Of a stretch of 64,000 nt of DNA, positions 52,572 through 60,435 are shown in pieces. Below the pieces are notes generated by a model. That model worked only from the letters and a program-made list of their open reading frames with translations. It did no database searches and was not told the origin of the DNA. The DNA is taken from assembly GCF_009650765.1 (NCBI RefSeq), contig NZ_CP045740.1:8098001-8162000 (forward strand). The letters are read 5' to 3'. Numbering within the stretch: position 1 is the stretch's first letter; every line of letters begins with the position of its first letter. The position numbers and the translations under genes were made by a program. This DNA comes from Streptomyces sp. SUK 48 (GTDB lineage Bacteria > Actinomycetota > Actinomycetes > Streptomycetales > Streptomycetaceae).

Positions 52572-52700
52572 ATCCCGCCTCGCACAACGGCCTACGCCGC
52601 GCCGAGCTGGTCCAGCTGAGCTACGACCGCTTCGCCCACCCGGCCGAGGAAGGGCGGCGGGAATCGGCGCGGCCGGTGTCAACTTCCCTCACCCGTAAGT
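52364..52700 (+). pseudogene. Fragment of an unidentified protein family (relic B)
   Basis: In the frame not used by NmrA, GIRLAGHTWSAHERRREGD, REAAGLPIGLLRRLGHLHTV, AVPHGVTGHEARLGEWWN and GLRRAELVQLSYDRFAHPAEE read as protein. No start codon or N-terminal part exists. The same family occurs more decayed at 26040-26240. The rest of 52701-52852 shows nothing. Confidence 0.5.
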
Positions 52701-52852
52701 GTTGCGGCGCACGGCGATCTCCTACGCTCCGCACGCGCGCCGCACCGCTTTCTGGCCGAACGTGATCGGCTGGAGCTGCTCTTCGGATCTCGCCGGGGTC
52801 GCGAAGCAGCCCGGCGCCGTCGGCAGAAGCCGGCCAGATCCGAATAAGGACC

Positions 52853-53245
52853 CTAGTTCGCCGGAACCGTCATGAACACCGTGTCGCCGCCCGTCACCGT
52901 GAAGGTGCCGTTGCCGCCCGAGGCCACCGTGCCGCTGTGGACGACGGTGCCGGCGGGGGTCTTCTCCGTCAGGGTGAGGGTCCGGTCGGTCAGGTTCGTG
53001 ACCGCGAACTGGGTGGCGCCCACCTGGACGCCGTCGCCCTGCTCGGTGACGCCCTTGATGAAGACGAAGGACTGGGTGGAGACCAGGTTGCCCGTACTGC
53101 CCTTCTGGACGATCAGGACGTCCCCGGTGGCCGCTGCCGCCTGGGACGTCGTGGCGGCGGCCACCGCGCCGAGCACCGCCAGCAGCGCCGCCCCGGCCGC
53201 CGCCGCTCTGCCACGCCCGCCGGTCCTGCGGGTTCCACTGTCCAT
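52853..53245 (-). CDS. Small secreted protein of unknown function
   Basis: 130 residues with a long signal peptide (basic start, hydrophobic 15-38, cleavage near SQAAAA). The mature 90 residues are all-beta in character (VLIVQKGSTGNL, QFAVTNLTDRTLTLTEKTP, GGNGTFTVTGGDTVFMTV). I do not recognise it. ATG 53245 has GGGAGG upstream at 9-nt spacing. Confidence 0.8.
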   Translation of the reverse strand: MDSGTRRTGGRGRAAAAGAALLAVLGAVAAATTSQAAAATGDVLIVQKGSTGNLVSTQSFVFIKGVTEQGDGVQVGATQFAVTNLTDRTLTLTEKTPAGTVVHSGTVASGGNGTFTVTGGDTVFMTVPAN

Positions 53246-53461
53246 CGGTATGTCCTCCCGAGGTCGCGCCCCCGTCCCACGGCGGGACGGCGGCGTGGCG
53301 CAGAGCCTCGCCGGGCCGGCCGCGCCGGCGTAAGAGGCGCGAGGGGGCGCATCAGCGCATGAACAGCACAAGCGGCGGAAGCCGCACGACGCCGGCGCTG
53401 GCGCAGAGTGCCCGAGGGGCCCGGCGTCGGCGCGGTCGTCACCGACCGGTGGCCGGGATGA

Positions 53462-53912
53462 TCAGCCGTTGCCCGCAGTCACGTTGACCACCGCCCAGGT
53501 CCGGTACCGGGCCCGGCACTCGGTGCCGCTCGCGCCGTCAAGGTCCCTGGCGGCGTTCAGCGTACCGATGCGGGCACCGTGGAAACTGGTCGTGGAGGCC
53601 ATGTAGCAGGTCAGGGCATACATGTAACGGGGCAGGGCGTGGGAAAAGATGTCCAGCGCCTTGGCCTGGCCGATTCCAGTGCTGGAACCGCCGCCGTAGG
53701 TGGACGAGTTGTGCGACACCCCCGCCGATCGTCTTGCGACCGCTGCCCTCGGCGAGCAGGTAGCAGGCGTGCGAAGAGACACCGGAGCCGGCGTGCGCCT
53801 CGGGGTTGGTGACGGACGACGACCCGTAGTCGATGGTGCCTTCGAGGCGGTACGGCGACAACTGGTCCAGGCGGCGCAGCAAACCCCGGGAGAGACCGAG
53901 CTTCTCGCCCAT
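53462..53912 (-). pseudogene. C-terminal remnant of an M4 (thermolysin-type) metallopeptidase
   Basis: MGEKLGLSRGLL, then GSGVSSHACYLLAEGSGRKTIGG in one frame (shown here in two pieces), and VSHNSSTYGGG, IGQAKALDIFSHALPRYMY and CRARYRTWAVVNVTAGNG in another: the C-terminal helical domain of secreted M4 proteases. The HExxH catalytic half and the pro-peptide are absent, so it is a relic. The frame change is at a five-G run (about 53716-53720), one G longer than a continuous frame would need. Nothing is recognisable in 53913-54200. Confidence 0.75.
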
Positions 53913-54200
53913 CAGCGCACCTTTCTTGATTCACCGTCGGCGAGTTGATGGGCTGTCTGTGCGAAGGCGCGCCCCGCGACGCCTATGCCGTGCATGGCGG
54001 CGCCCCCGACGACATCGGCACCGCCATGGTCGAGTTGGACCAGAGCCCGCTCTCGGTCAAAGACGGTCGGCCAGGGCCTTGCCCTTCTGTCCGCGCCCGT
54101 CAGAGGGACGACGTCCGCACAGGTCGCCGTCCCTGGTCATCCGAGGAGCCGACCGTCCGTCGGGATCCGCGATGGTGACGGGAGGGGGCTCAGTTGCTGC

Positions 54201-54811
54201 TCATCCGGCGTCTCGTCTGCGGTAGCGGATATGAGTGGTCAGCGGAGAGCTGAGCACCTCGACGGGCTCGAAGTCGAAGGTCTCGACGCCGTCGAACAGG
54301 CGCTCGCCGCTGCCGAGTAGGACGGGTGCGATGTCGAGGGTGAGCTCATCGATCACGCCGGCGTCGAGTGCCTGTCGAACCGTCGAAGCACCGCCGGCGA
54401 TGTCCACACCCCTGCCGTCGGCGGCCTCGAGCGCCTGCGCGTAAGCGGCGTCGAAGCCTTCGGTGACGAAGTGGAAAGTGGTCCCTCCCGCCATCTCGAT
54501 CGGTTCGTGGGCGTAGTGGGTGAGCACGAAGACCGGGGCGTGGTAGGGGGCTCGGGGCCCCACCATCCGTCCCAGCTCTCGTTCCACTCACCCCGGATGG
54601 GCCCGAACATGTTCCGGCCCATGACGTAGGCGCCACGCGGGCGCATCAGCCAACTGGTGGCCTTACGGTCGGCTTCGGTCGCGCGCGGATCGCCGATGTG
54701 CCAGCCGTGCAGCTCTTGGCCACGCTTGCCCAGCGGATGGTCTCGGCTCTGCTCGGCTCCGGCGACGAAGCCGTCGAGAGAGATCGACATGTGGCAGGTG
54801 GTGTCGGACAT
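54201..54811 (-). CDS. RibD C-terminal/dihydrofolate reductase-like protein, split by a 1-nt deletion
   Basis: Reductase-fold protein of about 203 residues. The first half, in one frame, reads CHMSISLDGFVAGAEQS and YVMGRNMFGPIRGEW; the second half, in another, reads YHAPVFVLTHYAHEPIEM, GGASTVRQALDAGVIDEL and IAPVLLGSGERLFDG. The join is in GAGCCCCCTAC (54545-54555): six instead of five C would make it continuous. GGAGAG precedes the ATG at 54811. Either a C-run sequencing error or a recent mutation. Confidence 0.8.
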
Positions 54812-55221
54812 CAGCTTCTCTCCGGAGGCAGCGGTTGCGGGGTGTCGTGGGGTCATCGGACCACACGGCATACGCGCAGACTGGCAGAGACGGCCGAACT
54901 TATCGCGACATCGCGAAGCCGTCGACGGCTTGGCTGCCGCGTGAGTCGAGATCACTTTTGAGTACGGATCCGCCGCCACGCTTTACGACTCAGCCGAGCC
55001 GAGTAGAGGGTGGCCGCGCACCGAGGATGAGAGAGGGGGAGACCGGCGCCGTCATCGCAGCCAGGCCGGCCATCCCCAGGGAAGGACTGGCTGCGCGCCG
55101 CTTGCCGACAGTTGGTCTCCGGCGGACGACGGCGCTCATGTGCGTCCGCTTGCCGACGTCATCGACCCGCCCCCCGCAAGGGCGGCTCGGATTTCGTTGT
55201 GGGTGGTGTGGGGGCTGTTTG
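54812..55221. other. Intergenic stretch without a recognised gene
   Basis: About 410 bp between the RibD-type gene and the right-hand biosynthetic cluster. I see no gene, repeat or obvious RNA here. It marks the boundary of the polyyne-type cluster and probably holds its terminator region. Confidence 0.4.
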
Positions 55222-55404
55222 TCAGAGTTGTTCCATGGTGAAGTCTTCTTTGGTGGCGCCGCAGGTGGGGCATTGCCAGGTGGGGGGGATGTTTTCCCAG
55301 GGGGTGCCGGGGGGGATGCCTTCGTCGGGGAGGCCGAGGGTTTCGTAGTAGACCCAGCCGCAGAGGAGGCACATCCAGGTGCGTGTGCCGGGGGTGTTGT
55401 TCAT
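55222..55404 (-). CDS. Rubredoxin
   Basis: 60-residue iron-sulfur electron carrier. Two C-x-x-C knuckles, CLLCG (residues 12-16) and CPTCG (45-49), plus GIPPGTPWENIPPTWQ form the complete rubredoxin fold. Last gene of the minus-strand cluster, ATGA-coupled to the alpha/beta hydrolase gene. In polyyne and alkane-desaturation pathways rubredoxin supplies electrons to di-iron desaturases, matching the three desaturases upstream. Confidence 0.95.
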   Translation of the reverse strand: MNNTPGTRTWMCLLCGWVYYETLGLPDEGIPPGTPWENIPPTWQCPTCGATKEDFTMEQL

Positions 55405-56369
55405 GGTGTTCCTTTGTGGCGCGCGTGCGTGTGGGTGTGGGTGTGGGTGTGGGTGTGGGTGTTGGTGTGCGTCTGCGGGTGTGGGTTGGTGTGGGTGTGT
55501 GTGTGGGGGTGTGGGTGGGTGGTGGGTGGGGTGAGGTGTTGGGTGGTGAAGTGGGTGAGGTGGGTGGTGGTGGTGGGGGAGGTGAGGATGCTCATGTGGC
55601 CGCCGTTGGTGGCGGTGAGGCGGGCGTTTTTCAGGCCGGTTGTCACTGCTTGGGCGTCGGTGTAGGGGACGAGGGGGTCGCCCGGGTCGTGGAGGACGAG
55701 GGTGGGGAGGTCGAGTGGGGCGCCGAGTCCTACGAGGTCCCAGTGGGTGACGGGGACGCCGTTGCGGTGGTGGAGTTCCTGGCGGATCTGGTGGATGAGG
55801 GTGGGGGTGAGGTGGAGTCCGGCGCCGTCCCAGCGTTCGAGGACGTGGCCGAGGGTGGCGCATGGGGCGATCAGTACCGCGCATTGGGGTGGGTGGCCGG
55901 TGTGTGTGGCGAGGGCGCCGATCGCGGCGATGGCGCCGAGGGAGTGGGCGACTATCACGCGTACGTCGCCGAGGGTGTCGAGGACGGCGCCGACGGCGTG
56001 GGTGTACTGGGTCATGGTGGCCTGGTTGCCGGGGCGTGCGCCGTGGGCGGGTCCGTCGAACGCGGCGACGCGTAGTCCGTGGGCGCGTAGTGGGGGGACG
56101 AGGGAGTGCATGCTGCTGCTGTTGGCGGCCCATCCGTGGACGAGGAGCGCGCTGCCCTGGGTGGCGTTCTCGTTCCACAGGAACCCGTCGGTGACGTGGT
56201 CGTCGCCGTGGACGGTGAAGGGGACCGCGCCCAGGGGCAGGACGTCGTCGGGGTGCAGTCCGTAGGTGCGGGTGCTGGAGAACACGTCGGTGGCCCAGCG
56301 TGCCGCCAGGCGGGGTGTCAGCGCGGTCGCTGTGCGGTGGGCGTGGCGGCGTATCCACCGGCTGGTCAC
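55401..56369 (-). CDS. Alpha/beta hydrolase with a His-Thr repeat tail
   Basis: 322 residues. Nucleophile elbow VAHSLG (Ser), oxyanion HGWAANS, Asp in HDPGDPLVP and His in NGGHMSIL give an intact catalytic triad. After about residue 262 the protein continues as roughly 50 residues of HTHT/PHPH repeats encoded by a GTGTGG microsatellite. GTG 56369 overlaps the desaturase stop (GTGA). A likely thioesterase/hydrolase acting on the acyl product; hydrolases of this kind accompany polyyne desaturases. Confidence 0.85.
   Translation of the reverse strand: MTSRWIRRHAHRTATALTPRLAARWATDVFSSTRTYGLHPDDVLPLGAVPFTVHGDDHVTDGFLWNENATQGSALLVHGWAANSSSMHSLVPPLRAHGLRVAAFDGPAHGARPGNQATMTQYTHAVGAVLDTLGDVRVIVAHSLGAIAAIGALATHTGHPPQCAVLIAPCATLGHVLERWDGAGLHLTPTLIHQIRQELHHRNGVPVTHWDLVGLGAPLDLPTLVLHDPGDPLVPYTDAQAVTTGLKNARLTATNGGHMSILTSPTTTTHLTHFTTQHLTPPTTHPHPHTHTHTNPHPQTHTNTHTHTHTHTHTHARHKGTP
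55422..55535. repeat. GTGTGG-type microsatellite
   Basis: Imperfect tandem GTGTGG/GTGGGT hexamers over about 110 bp within the 3' end of the alpha/beta hydrolase gene, coding for alternating His/Thr and His/Pro. Such runs are prone to length change. Confidence 0.85.
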
Positions 56370-57469
56370 GGGGCGCTCTTCGTGGGCGAGGGCACGGTGG
56401 TGTTCGGTTCCACCTTGTTGCGCGCGAGGTCCGCGTAGTACCCGGACTCGGTGTCGTAGAAGTGCAGGTGGCGCACGATGTCCCACATCTGCCCGAACGA
56501 GAACCGGCGTTCGCGGACCATTCCCGGGTAGCGGGCCTTGAGTGTTTCCTGTGCTTTGGGCAGGTTGTAGTAGGGGATGACGGGGGCGACGTGGTGGGCG
56601 GTGTGGATGGAGATGTTGTGTGTCAGGAACAGCAGCCAGCGCGGGTACACGTAGTCGGTGGTGACCAGGAGCCGGCTGGCGTTGCGTGTCCAGTGCTCGG
56701 CGGTCAGGTAGGGGATGTCGCTGGCGCTGTGGTGCATCAGTGTGGTGGCGCTGAACCAGGCGTGGGTGGCGAGCCAGGGCGCGACGAAGTAGATCAGCAG
56801 TCCGGTGAAGCCGGTGAAGTAGACCAGCGCGGCGGCGTAGGGCACGGTCACCGCGGCGACGAACAGCATCGAGCGCCGTACCTCGCGTCGCTGGCCCGCT
56901 TTGGGGAAGAAGCCGGGGCGCAGGGCGGATTCGGCCCAGTAGTTGATGGTGCCGCCCCAGAACGCCCAGGTGCGCGTGGACACGTACACCGTCTTGTCCC
57001 ACAGCGACATCCGTTCGAACATGCCGGCCGGTACGGGGCGCCAGTCGGTGTCGAATTCGAGGTGGTTGGTGCTGCTGTGGTGCATGTTGTGGACGTGCCG
57101 CCAGGCGTGGAAGGGGTAGATCAGCGGCAGCAGTGCTGTGTGCCCGATCGCGTAGTTGAACCTGCGTGAACGCGAGAACGAGCCGTGTCCGCAGTCGTGG
57201 GCGATGCAGTGCAGTCCCCAGCCGCCGAGTCCCGCCACGATCCACAGCGGGATCCACAGCAGCGGGCTCGGCGCGTACGCCACGCCCACGAGGGCGCCCG
57301 CGTAGAGCAGCCAGCTGACCGTGAACCCGATCAGGCCGCGGCTGACGCGCGGCTCGAAGTACTCCTTGGGTATCGCGCCCGCCAGGCGTTCCCCCTCCAG
57401 CTGCTCCGCCTGGCGCATGAAGGCCCGGAAGGTCTCCTGCGGTGCCGAGGGGAAGTCGAATGCACCCAT
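56366..57469 (-). CDS. Fatty acid desaturase/acetylenase, DesA (omega-6) type
   Basis: 367 residues, membrane di-iron enzyme. His boxes: HDCGH (91-95), HNMHH (127-131) and HTAHH (near 305). Four membrane helices flank them. The ANATxGxGGWGLHCIAHDCGHG-like region matches delta-12/FAD3-like acetylenases used in polyyne biosynthesis. Followed by hydrolase and rubredoxin genes with coupling. ATG 57469 after a GGAGAACAG-like site. Confidence 0.93.
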   Translation of the reverse strand: MGAFDFPSAPQETFRAFMRQAEQLEGERLAGAIPKEYFEPRVSRGLIGFTVSWLLYAGALVGVAYAPSPLLWIPLWIVAGLGGWGLHCIAHDCGHGSFSRSRRFNYAIGHTALLPLIYPFHAWRHVHNMHHSSTNHLEFDTDWRPVPAGMFERMSLWDKTVYVSTRTWAFWGGTINYWAESALRPGFFPKAGQRREVRRSMLFVAAVTVPYAAALVYFTGFTGLLIYFVAPWLATHAWFSATTLMHHSASDIPYLTAEHWTRNASRLLVTTDYVYPRWLLFLTHNISIHTAHHVAPVIPYYNLPKAQETLKARYPGMVRERRFSFGQMWDIVRHLHFYDTESGYYADLARNKVEPNTTVPSPTKSAP

Positions 57470-57503
57470 GTCCTGTTCTCCTTCCTCTTCTTCTGCCCGG
57501 TGG

Positions 57504-57785
57504 CTAGAGCTTGAGTTCCGCGGCGAGGTGTTCGGTGAGCGCGTCGATGGACTGGTACTCGTAGAGCAGGCCGGGGGACAGGCGGCGTTCGATGACCTTC
57601 TCCAGGGCGCCGGAGACCTGCACGGCGACGCGTGAGTCCAGGCCGTAGGCTTCGAACGTCTTGGAGGTGTCGATGTCCTCGCGGGGTATCTCGACGTGGA
57701 CGACGAGGTAGTCGACGAGCCACTGGCGCAACGCCTGTTCGGTCAGGGGCCCCTGGGGACGCTGGACCTTCTTGCGGTTGAACAT
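57504..57785 (-). CDS. Acyl carrier protein
   Basis: 93 residues, four-helix ACP. The phosphopantetheine Ser51 is in AYGLDSRVAVQVSG (DSR rather than the common DSL). Charged helix two follows, and ALTEHLAAEL is the last helix. It lies between two desaturase genes downstream of a fatty acyl-AMP ligase, so it should carry the fatty acid during desaturation, as JamC/CayD-type ACPs do. The frame stays open upstream into the hairpin array, but ATG 57785 (AGAGGAAAGGGC upstream) is the natural start. Confidence 0.92.
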   Translation of the reverse strand: MFNRKKVQRPQGPLTEQALRQWLVDYLVVHVEIPREDIDTSKTFEAYGLDSRVAVQVSGALEKVIERRLSPGLLYEYQSIDALTEHLAAELKL

Positions 57786-57811
57786 GGATGTGCCCTTTCC
57801 TCTCTCACCTG

Positions 57812-58480
57812 CTGGGTGCGGCCCCCGGTTGCGGGGCCCGCGATGGTGCGTCTGCCGGGTGCGGCCCCCGTTTCTCGGGCCGCGGTGATGCGTCTGCCGG
57901 GTGCGGCCCCTGTGCTCGGGCCGCCGTGCTGGAGGCGCGGCCGCGGCCCTTGTTTCTCGGGCCCGCGTCCTCACCGTGTGCGGGTGCGGCCCTTGTTTCT
58001 CGGGCCGCGGTGGTGTGTCTGCCGGGTGCGGCCCCTGTGTTCGGGCCGCCGTGCTGGAGGTGCGGCCGCGGACCCGGTCCTGGGGCCGCGGTGGTGCGCC
58101 TGCTGGGTGCGGCCCCTGCCTCTCGGGCCCGCGGTCTCACCGTGTGCGGGTGCGGCCCTGGCCGTGGTCCGCGGTGGTTCACCTGCCGGGTGCGGCCCCG
58201 CCCCCCGGGGGGCGACGTCTCACCCGCTGGGTACGCCCCCCAGGGGGTCGCCGTGCTTCACGTACGGCTGCGGGTGCGGCCCCGGGTCTGGGGCCCGTGG
58301 TGTCCCGTGGGCGGCTGCGGGCCCGTTTCCCGGGCTTGCGGTGTCCGTGGGCGGGTGCGGGCCCGTTTCCCGGGCTGTGGTGTCCCGTCTGCCGGGTGCG
58401 GTTCCCGCGTGCGGGCTCCGCCGTCTCGTGCCCGGCCACGGCCCTGCCCCCCTCGGGGGGCTGCCGTGTTCCGCCTGTGG
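57812..58480. repeat. Array of about sixteen GC hairpin units, period about 42 bp
   Basis: Each unit has a G-TGCGGCCC arm, a 6-9-nt loop often TGTTTCTC or CTGTGCTC, and a GGGCCGC-GGTG arm, with linkers such as TGTGTCTGCCGG. Best units: 57857-57887, 57980-58013, 58024-58054. Later units diverge (58230-58255, 58397-58425) but keep the dyad. No constant spacer design, so not CRISPR. The array fills the 720-bp space between acp and the upstream desaturase gene, and the period of 42 keeps reading frame in both strands. Function unknown: transcript stabiliser/attenuator or selfish repeat. Confidence 0.85.
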
Positions 58481-58505
58481 GTGCGCCTGGGTGTGGTGCC
58501 GGGGC

Positions 58506-59447
58506 TCAGGCCGCGGTCTTGGCTTCCTGCCGGCGCCGGGTGATGGTCTCCTTGTCGGGTTCGCGCAGGTTCCATACGACACGCAGCCGGCCGAGTCCCA
58601 TCAGCAGCCAGCCGCTGAGGTCGGGTTCCCACCAGGTGACGCCGTGCCGGTAGGAGCCGGGGAAGGCGTGGTGGTTGTTCTGGAGTCCCTCACCGAAGGT
58701 GAACACCGCGACCGGCCAGTTGTTGGCGCTGTGGTCCTCGTTGTCGAAGGGGCGTCCGCCGAAGGCGTGGCAGATCGAGCCCACGCACCAGGCCGCCTGG
58801 TTGGCGACGAAGATCCGGGCGAGGCCGCCGAAGACGAGGCCGCCGAGCAGTGCCATCGGGGTCCGTACGACCGCGAAGTCGATCACGGCCGGCAGGAGAA
58901 GGCCCAGCAGTACCCACTGCGGGTAGGTGCGGTTGAAGAACATCAGCCGCCGGCTGCGCAGCACGTCGGGGCCGAACACGGTGACCTTGCTGGCCTCGGG
59001 GCTGAGCATCCACGGCATGTGCGCGTACCACAGGCCGCGCATCCGGGCCTTGAACGCCCACCCGTGCAGGTTGGGGGAGTGGGGGTCGCCGTCCTGGTCG
59101 CTGAAGCGGTGGTGGCGGCGGTGGGTGATGACCCAGAACATCAGCGGGCCCTGCGCCCCCATCGACCCGGCGATCATCATGACCGCCTCGAAGGCGGGTG
59201 ATGTCTTGAACGCCTTGTGGGCGAGGTAGCGGTGGAACCCCACCGTGATCCCGAACATGTGCACGAAGTACATGGCGGCGAACAGCCACAGATCCGTCGC
59301 GGTGAAGCGTCCTGTCCACAGCAGGTACCCGGCGGCCGCCGTACCGGCCAGCGGCAGGGTCATCGTGGTCAGGGCGGAGAACCGCTTGATCCGCAGGCTG
59401 ACGGGGTCGAGCCGGACGACAGCGTTGGTTGCCGCGGTCGCGGACAT
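58506..59447 (-). CDS. Acyl-CoA/acyl-ACP desaturase, SCD type (copy 1)
   Basis: 313 residues. His boxes HRYLAH (72-77), HRRHH (109-113) and NNHHAFP (near 258), four membrane helices. Typical delta-9-like membrane di-iron desaturase fold; in polyyne clusters such enzymes introduce double bonds and convert them to triple bonds on ACP-bound chains. Close in pattern to the next desaturase (59451). The tandem hairpin array follows directly downstream. Confidence 0.94.
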   Translation of the reverse strand: MSATAATNAVVRLDPVSLRIKRFSALTTMTLPLAGTAAAGYLLWTGRFTATDLWLFAAMYFVHMFGITVGFHRYLAHKAFKTSPAFEAVMMIAGSMGAQGPLMFWVITHRRHHRFSDQDGDPHSPNLHGWAFKARMRGLWYAHMPWMLSPEASKVTVFGPDVLRSRRLMFFNRTYPQWVLLGLLLPAVIDFAVVRTPMALLGGLVFGGLARIFVANQAAWCVGSICHAFGGRPFDNEDHSANNWPVAVFTFGEGLQNNHHAFPGSYRHGVTWWEPDLSGWLLMGLGRLRVVWNLREPDKETITRRRQEAKTAA

Positions 59448-59450
59448 CGT

Positions 59451-60326
59451 TCAGCTCCCTTCCTGTTGGTTCGGCATGGACCGTGTCCCGGGGCCCTGAT
59501 CGGGGCGCATGCGGTCGGGGTAGCGGGCGTCGCGGATGAGTCCGACGGCGTCCAGGGCCCGGATGACCGCGCCTGTCGGGTCGATCTGGAGGAGGTTGTG
59601 CCGGTTGTGGGCCAGCGAGGGCCGTGCGTGGTGGTTGTTGTGCCAGGAGCCGCCCACCGAGATCGCCGCGAGGGGGGCGACGTTGCGGCTGGTGTCCCGG
59701 GTGCGGTAGGGCCGGGCGCCGACGGTGTGGCCGATCGAGTTCACCGCCCAGGTGACGTGGTCCAGCAGGAAGATCCGGGCCAGCCCGCCCCACAGCAGCC
59801 CGCCGGCCGCGCCGCGCGCCGTTCCCCCCGACAGGAGCCAGCCCGCGAGTGCCGGCAGCGCGAGCCCGGCCAGCACCCACACGAAGTAGTACTGGTTCAG
59901 GCGCATCACCAGCCGGTCGCGGACCATGTCGGGGGCCCGCCGGGCCCAGTCCTGGCGCTGGACGGTGAACAGCCAGCCCACGTGGCCGTGCCAGAACCCG
60001 CGCAGCCGCCCGGCCAGTCCCGGGCCGAGCGCCCGCGGTGAATGCGGGTCGCCGTCCTTGTCGGTGAAGGCGTGGTGCTGGCGGTGGATGGCGACCCAGA
60101 ACACGACCGGTCCCTGTGCCGCCATGCTTCCCGCGATGCCCCACAAGGTGGTGACGACGGGGCCGGCCGCGAAGGAGCGGTGGGAGAAGAAGCGGTGGAA
60201 TCCGCCCTCGACGCCCAGTGAGGTGATCGCGTACATCACCACCAGCAGCAGGGCGTCCGTCCAGGTGAATCCGTAGCGCACGGCGAAGACGACGGCGGCG
60301 GCGGTGCCCAGGGTGGGCACGCCCAC
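59451..60326 (-). CDS. Acyl-CoA/acyl-ACP desaturase, SCD type (copy 2), start uncertain
   Basis: 291 codons from GTG 60326. His boxes HRFFSH (44-49), HRQHH (81-85) and HNNHHARPS (near 230). Homology to copy 1 extends about 8 residues upstream (ARRLAWIT), where there is no start codon in frame. A GTG at 60439, overlapping the ligase stop as GTGA, would start SGTRAGAGRAPARA, and one extra base in the C-run at 60352-60355 would join it to ARRLAWIT. So the true gene may be 59451-60439 with a 1-nt sequence error. Confidence 0.9.
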   Translation of the reverse strand: MGVPTLGTAAAVVFAVRYGFTWTDALLLVVMYAITSLGVEGGFHRFFSHRSFAAGPVVTTLWGIAGSMAAQGPVVFWVAIHRQHHAFTDKDGDPHSPRALGPGLAGRLRGFWHGHVGWLFTVQRQDWARRAPDMVRDRLVMRLNQYYFVWVLAGLALPALAGWLLSGGTARGAAGGLLWGGLARIFLLDHVTWAVNSIGHTVGARPYRTRDTSRNVAPLAAISVGGSWHNNHHARPSLAHNRHNLLQIDPTGAVIRALDAVGLIRDARYPDRMRPDQGPGTRSMPNQQEGS

Positions 60327-60435
60327 GGTGATCCAGGCGAGCCTGCGCGCGCCCCGGTCCGCCCCGCCTCCGCCGCGCCCGCTCCCGCGGCCGTGGCGCG
60401 TGCCGGCGCCCGGCCCGCTCCTGCCCGGGTGCCGC

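Noticed and set aside
57812..58480. CRISPR array
   Set aside because: There are no constant repeats separated by unique spacers; arms and linkers both drift and no cas genes are present.
57696..59201. Long plus-strand open frame of 501 codons over the hairpin array and desaturase gene
   Set aside because: It is the antisense of a clear desaturase gene and of the repeat array; composition (Arg, Gly, Pro, Cys) is not protein-like.
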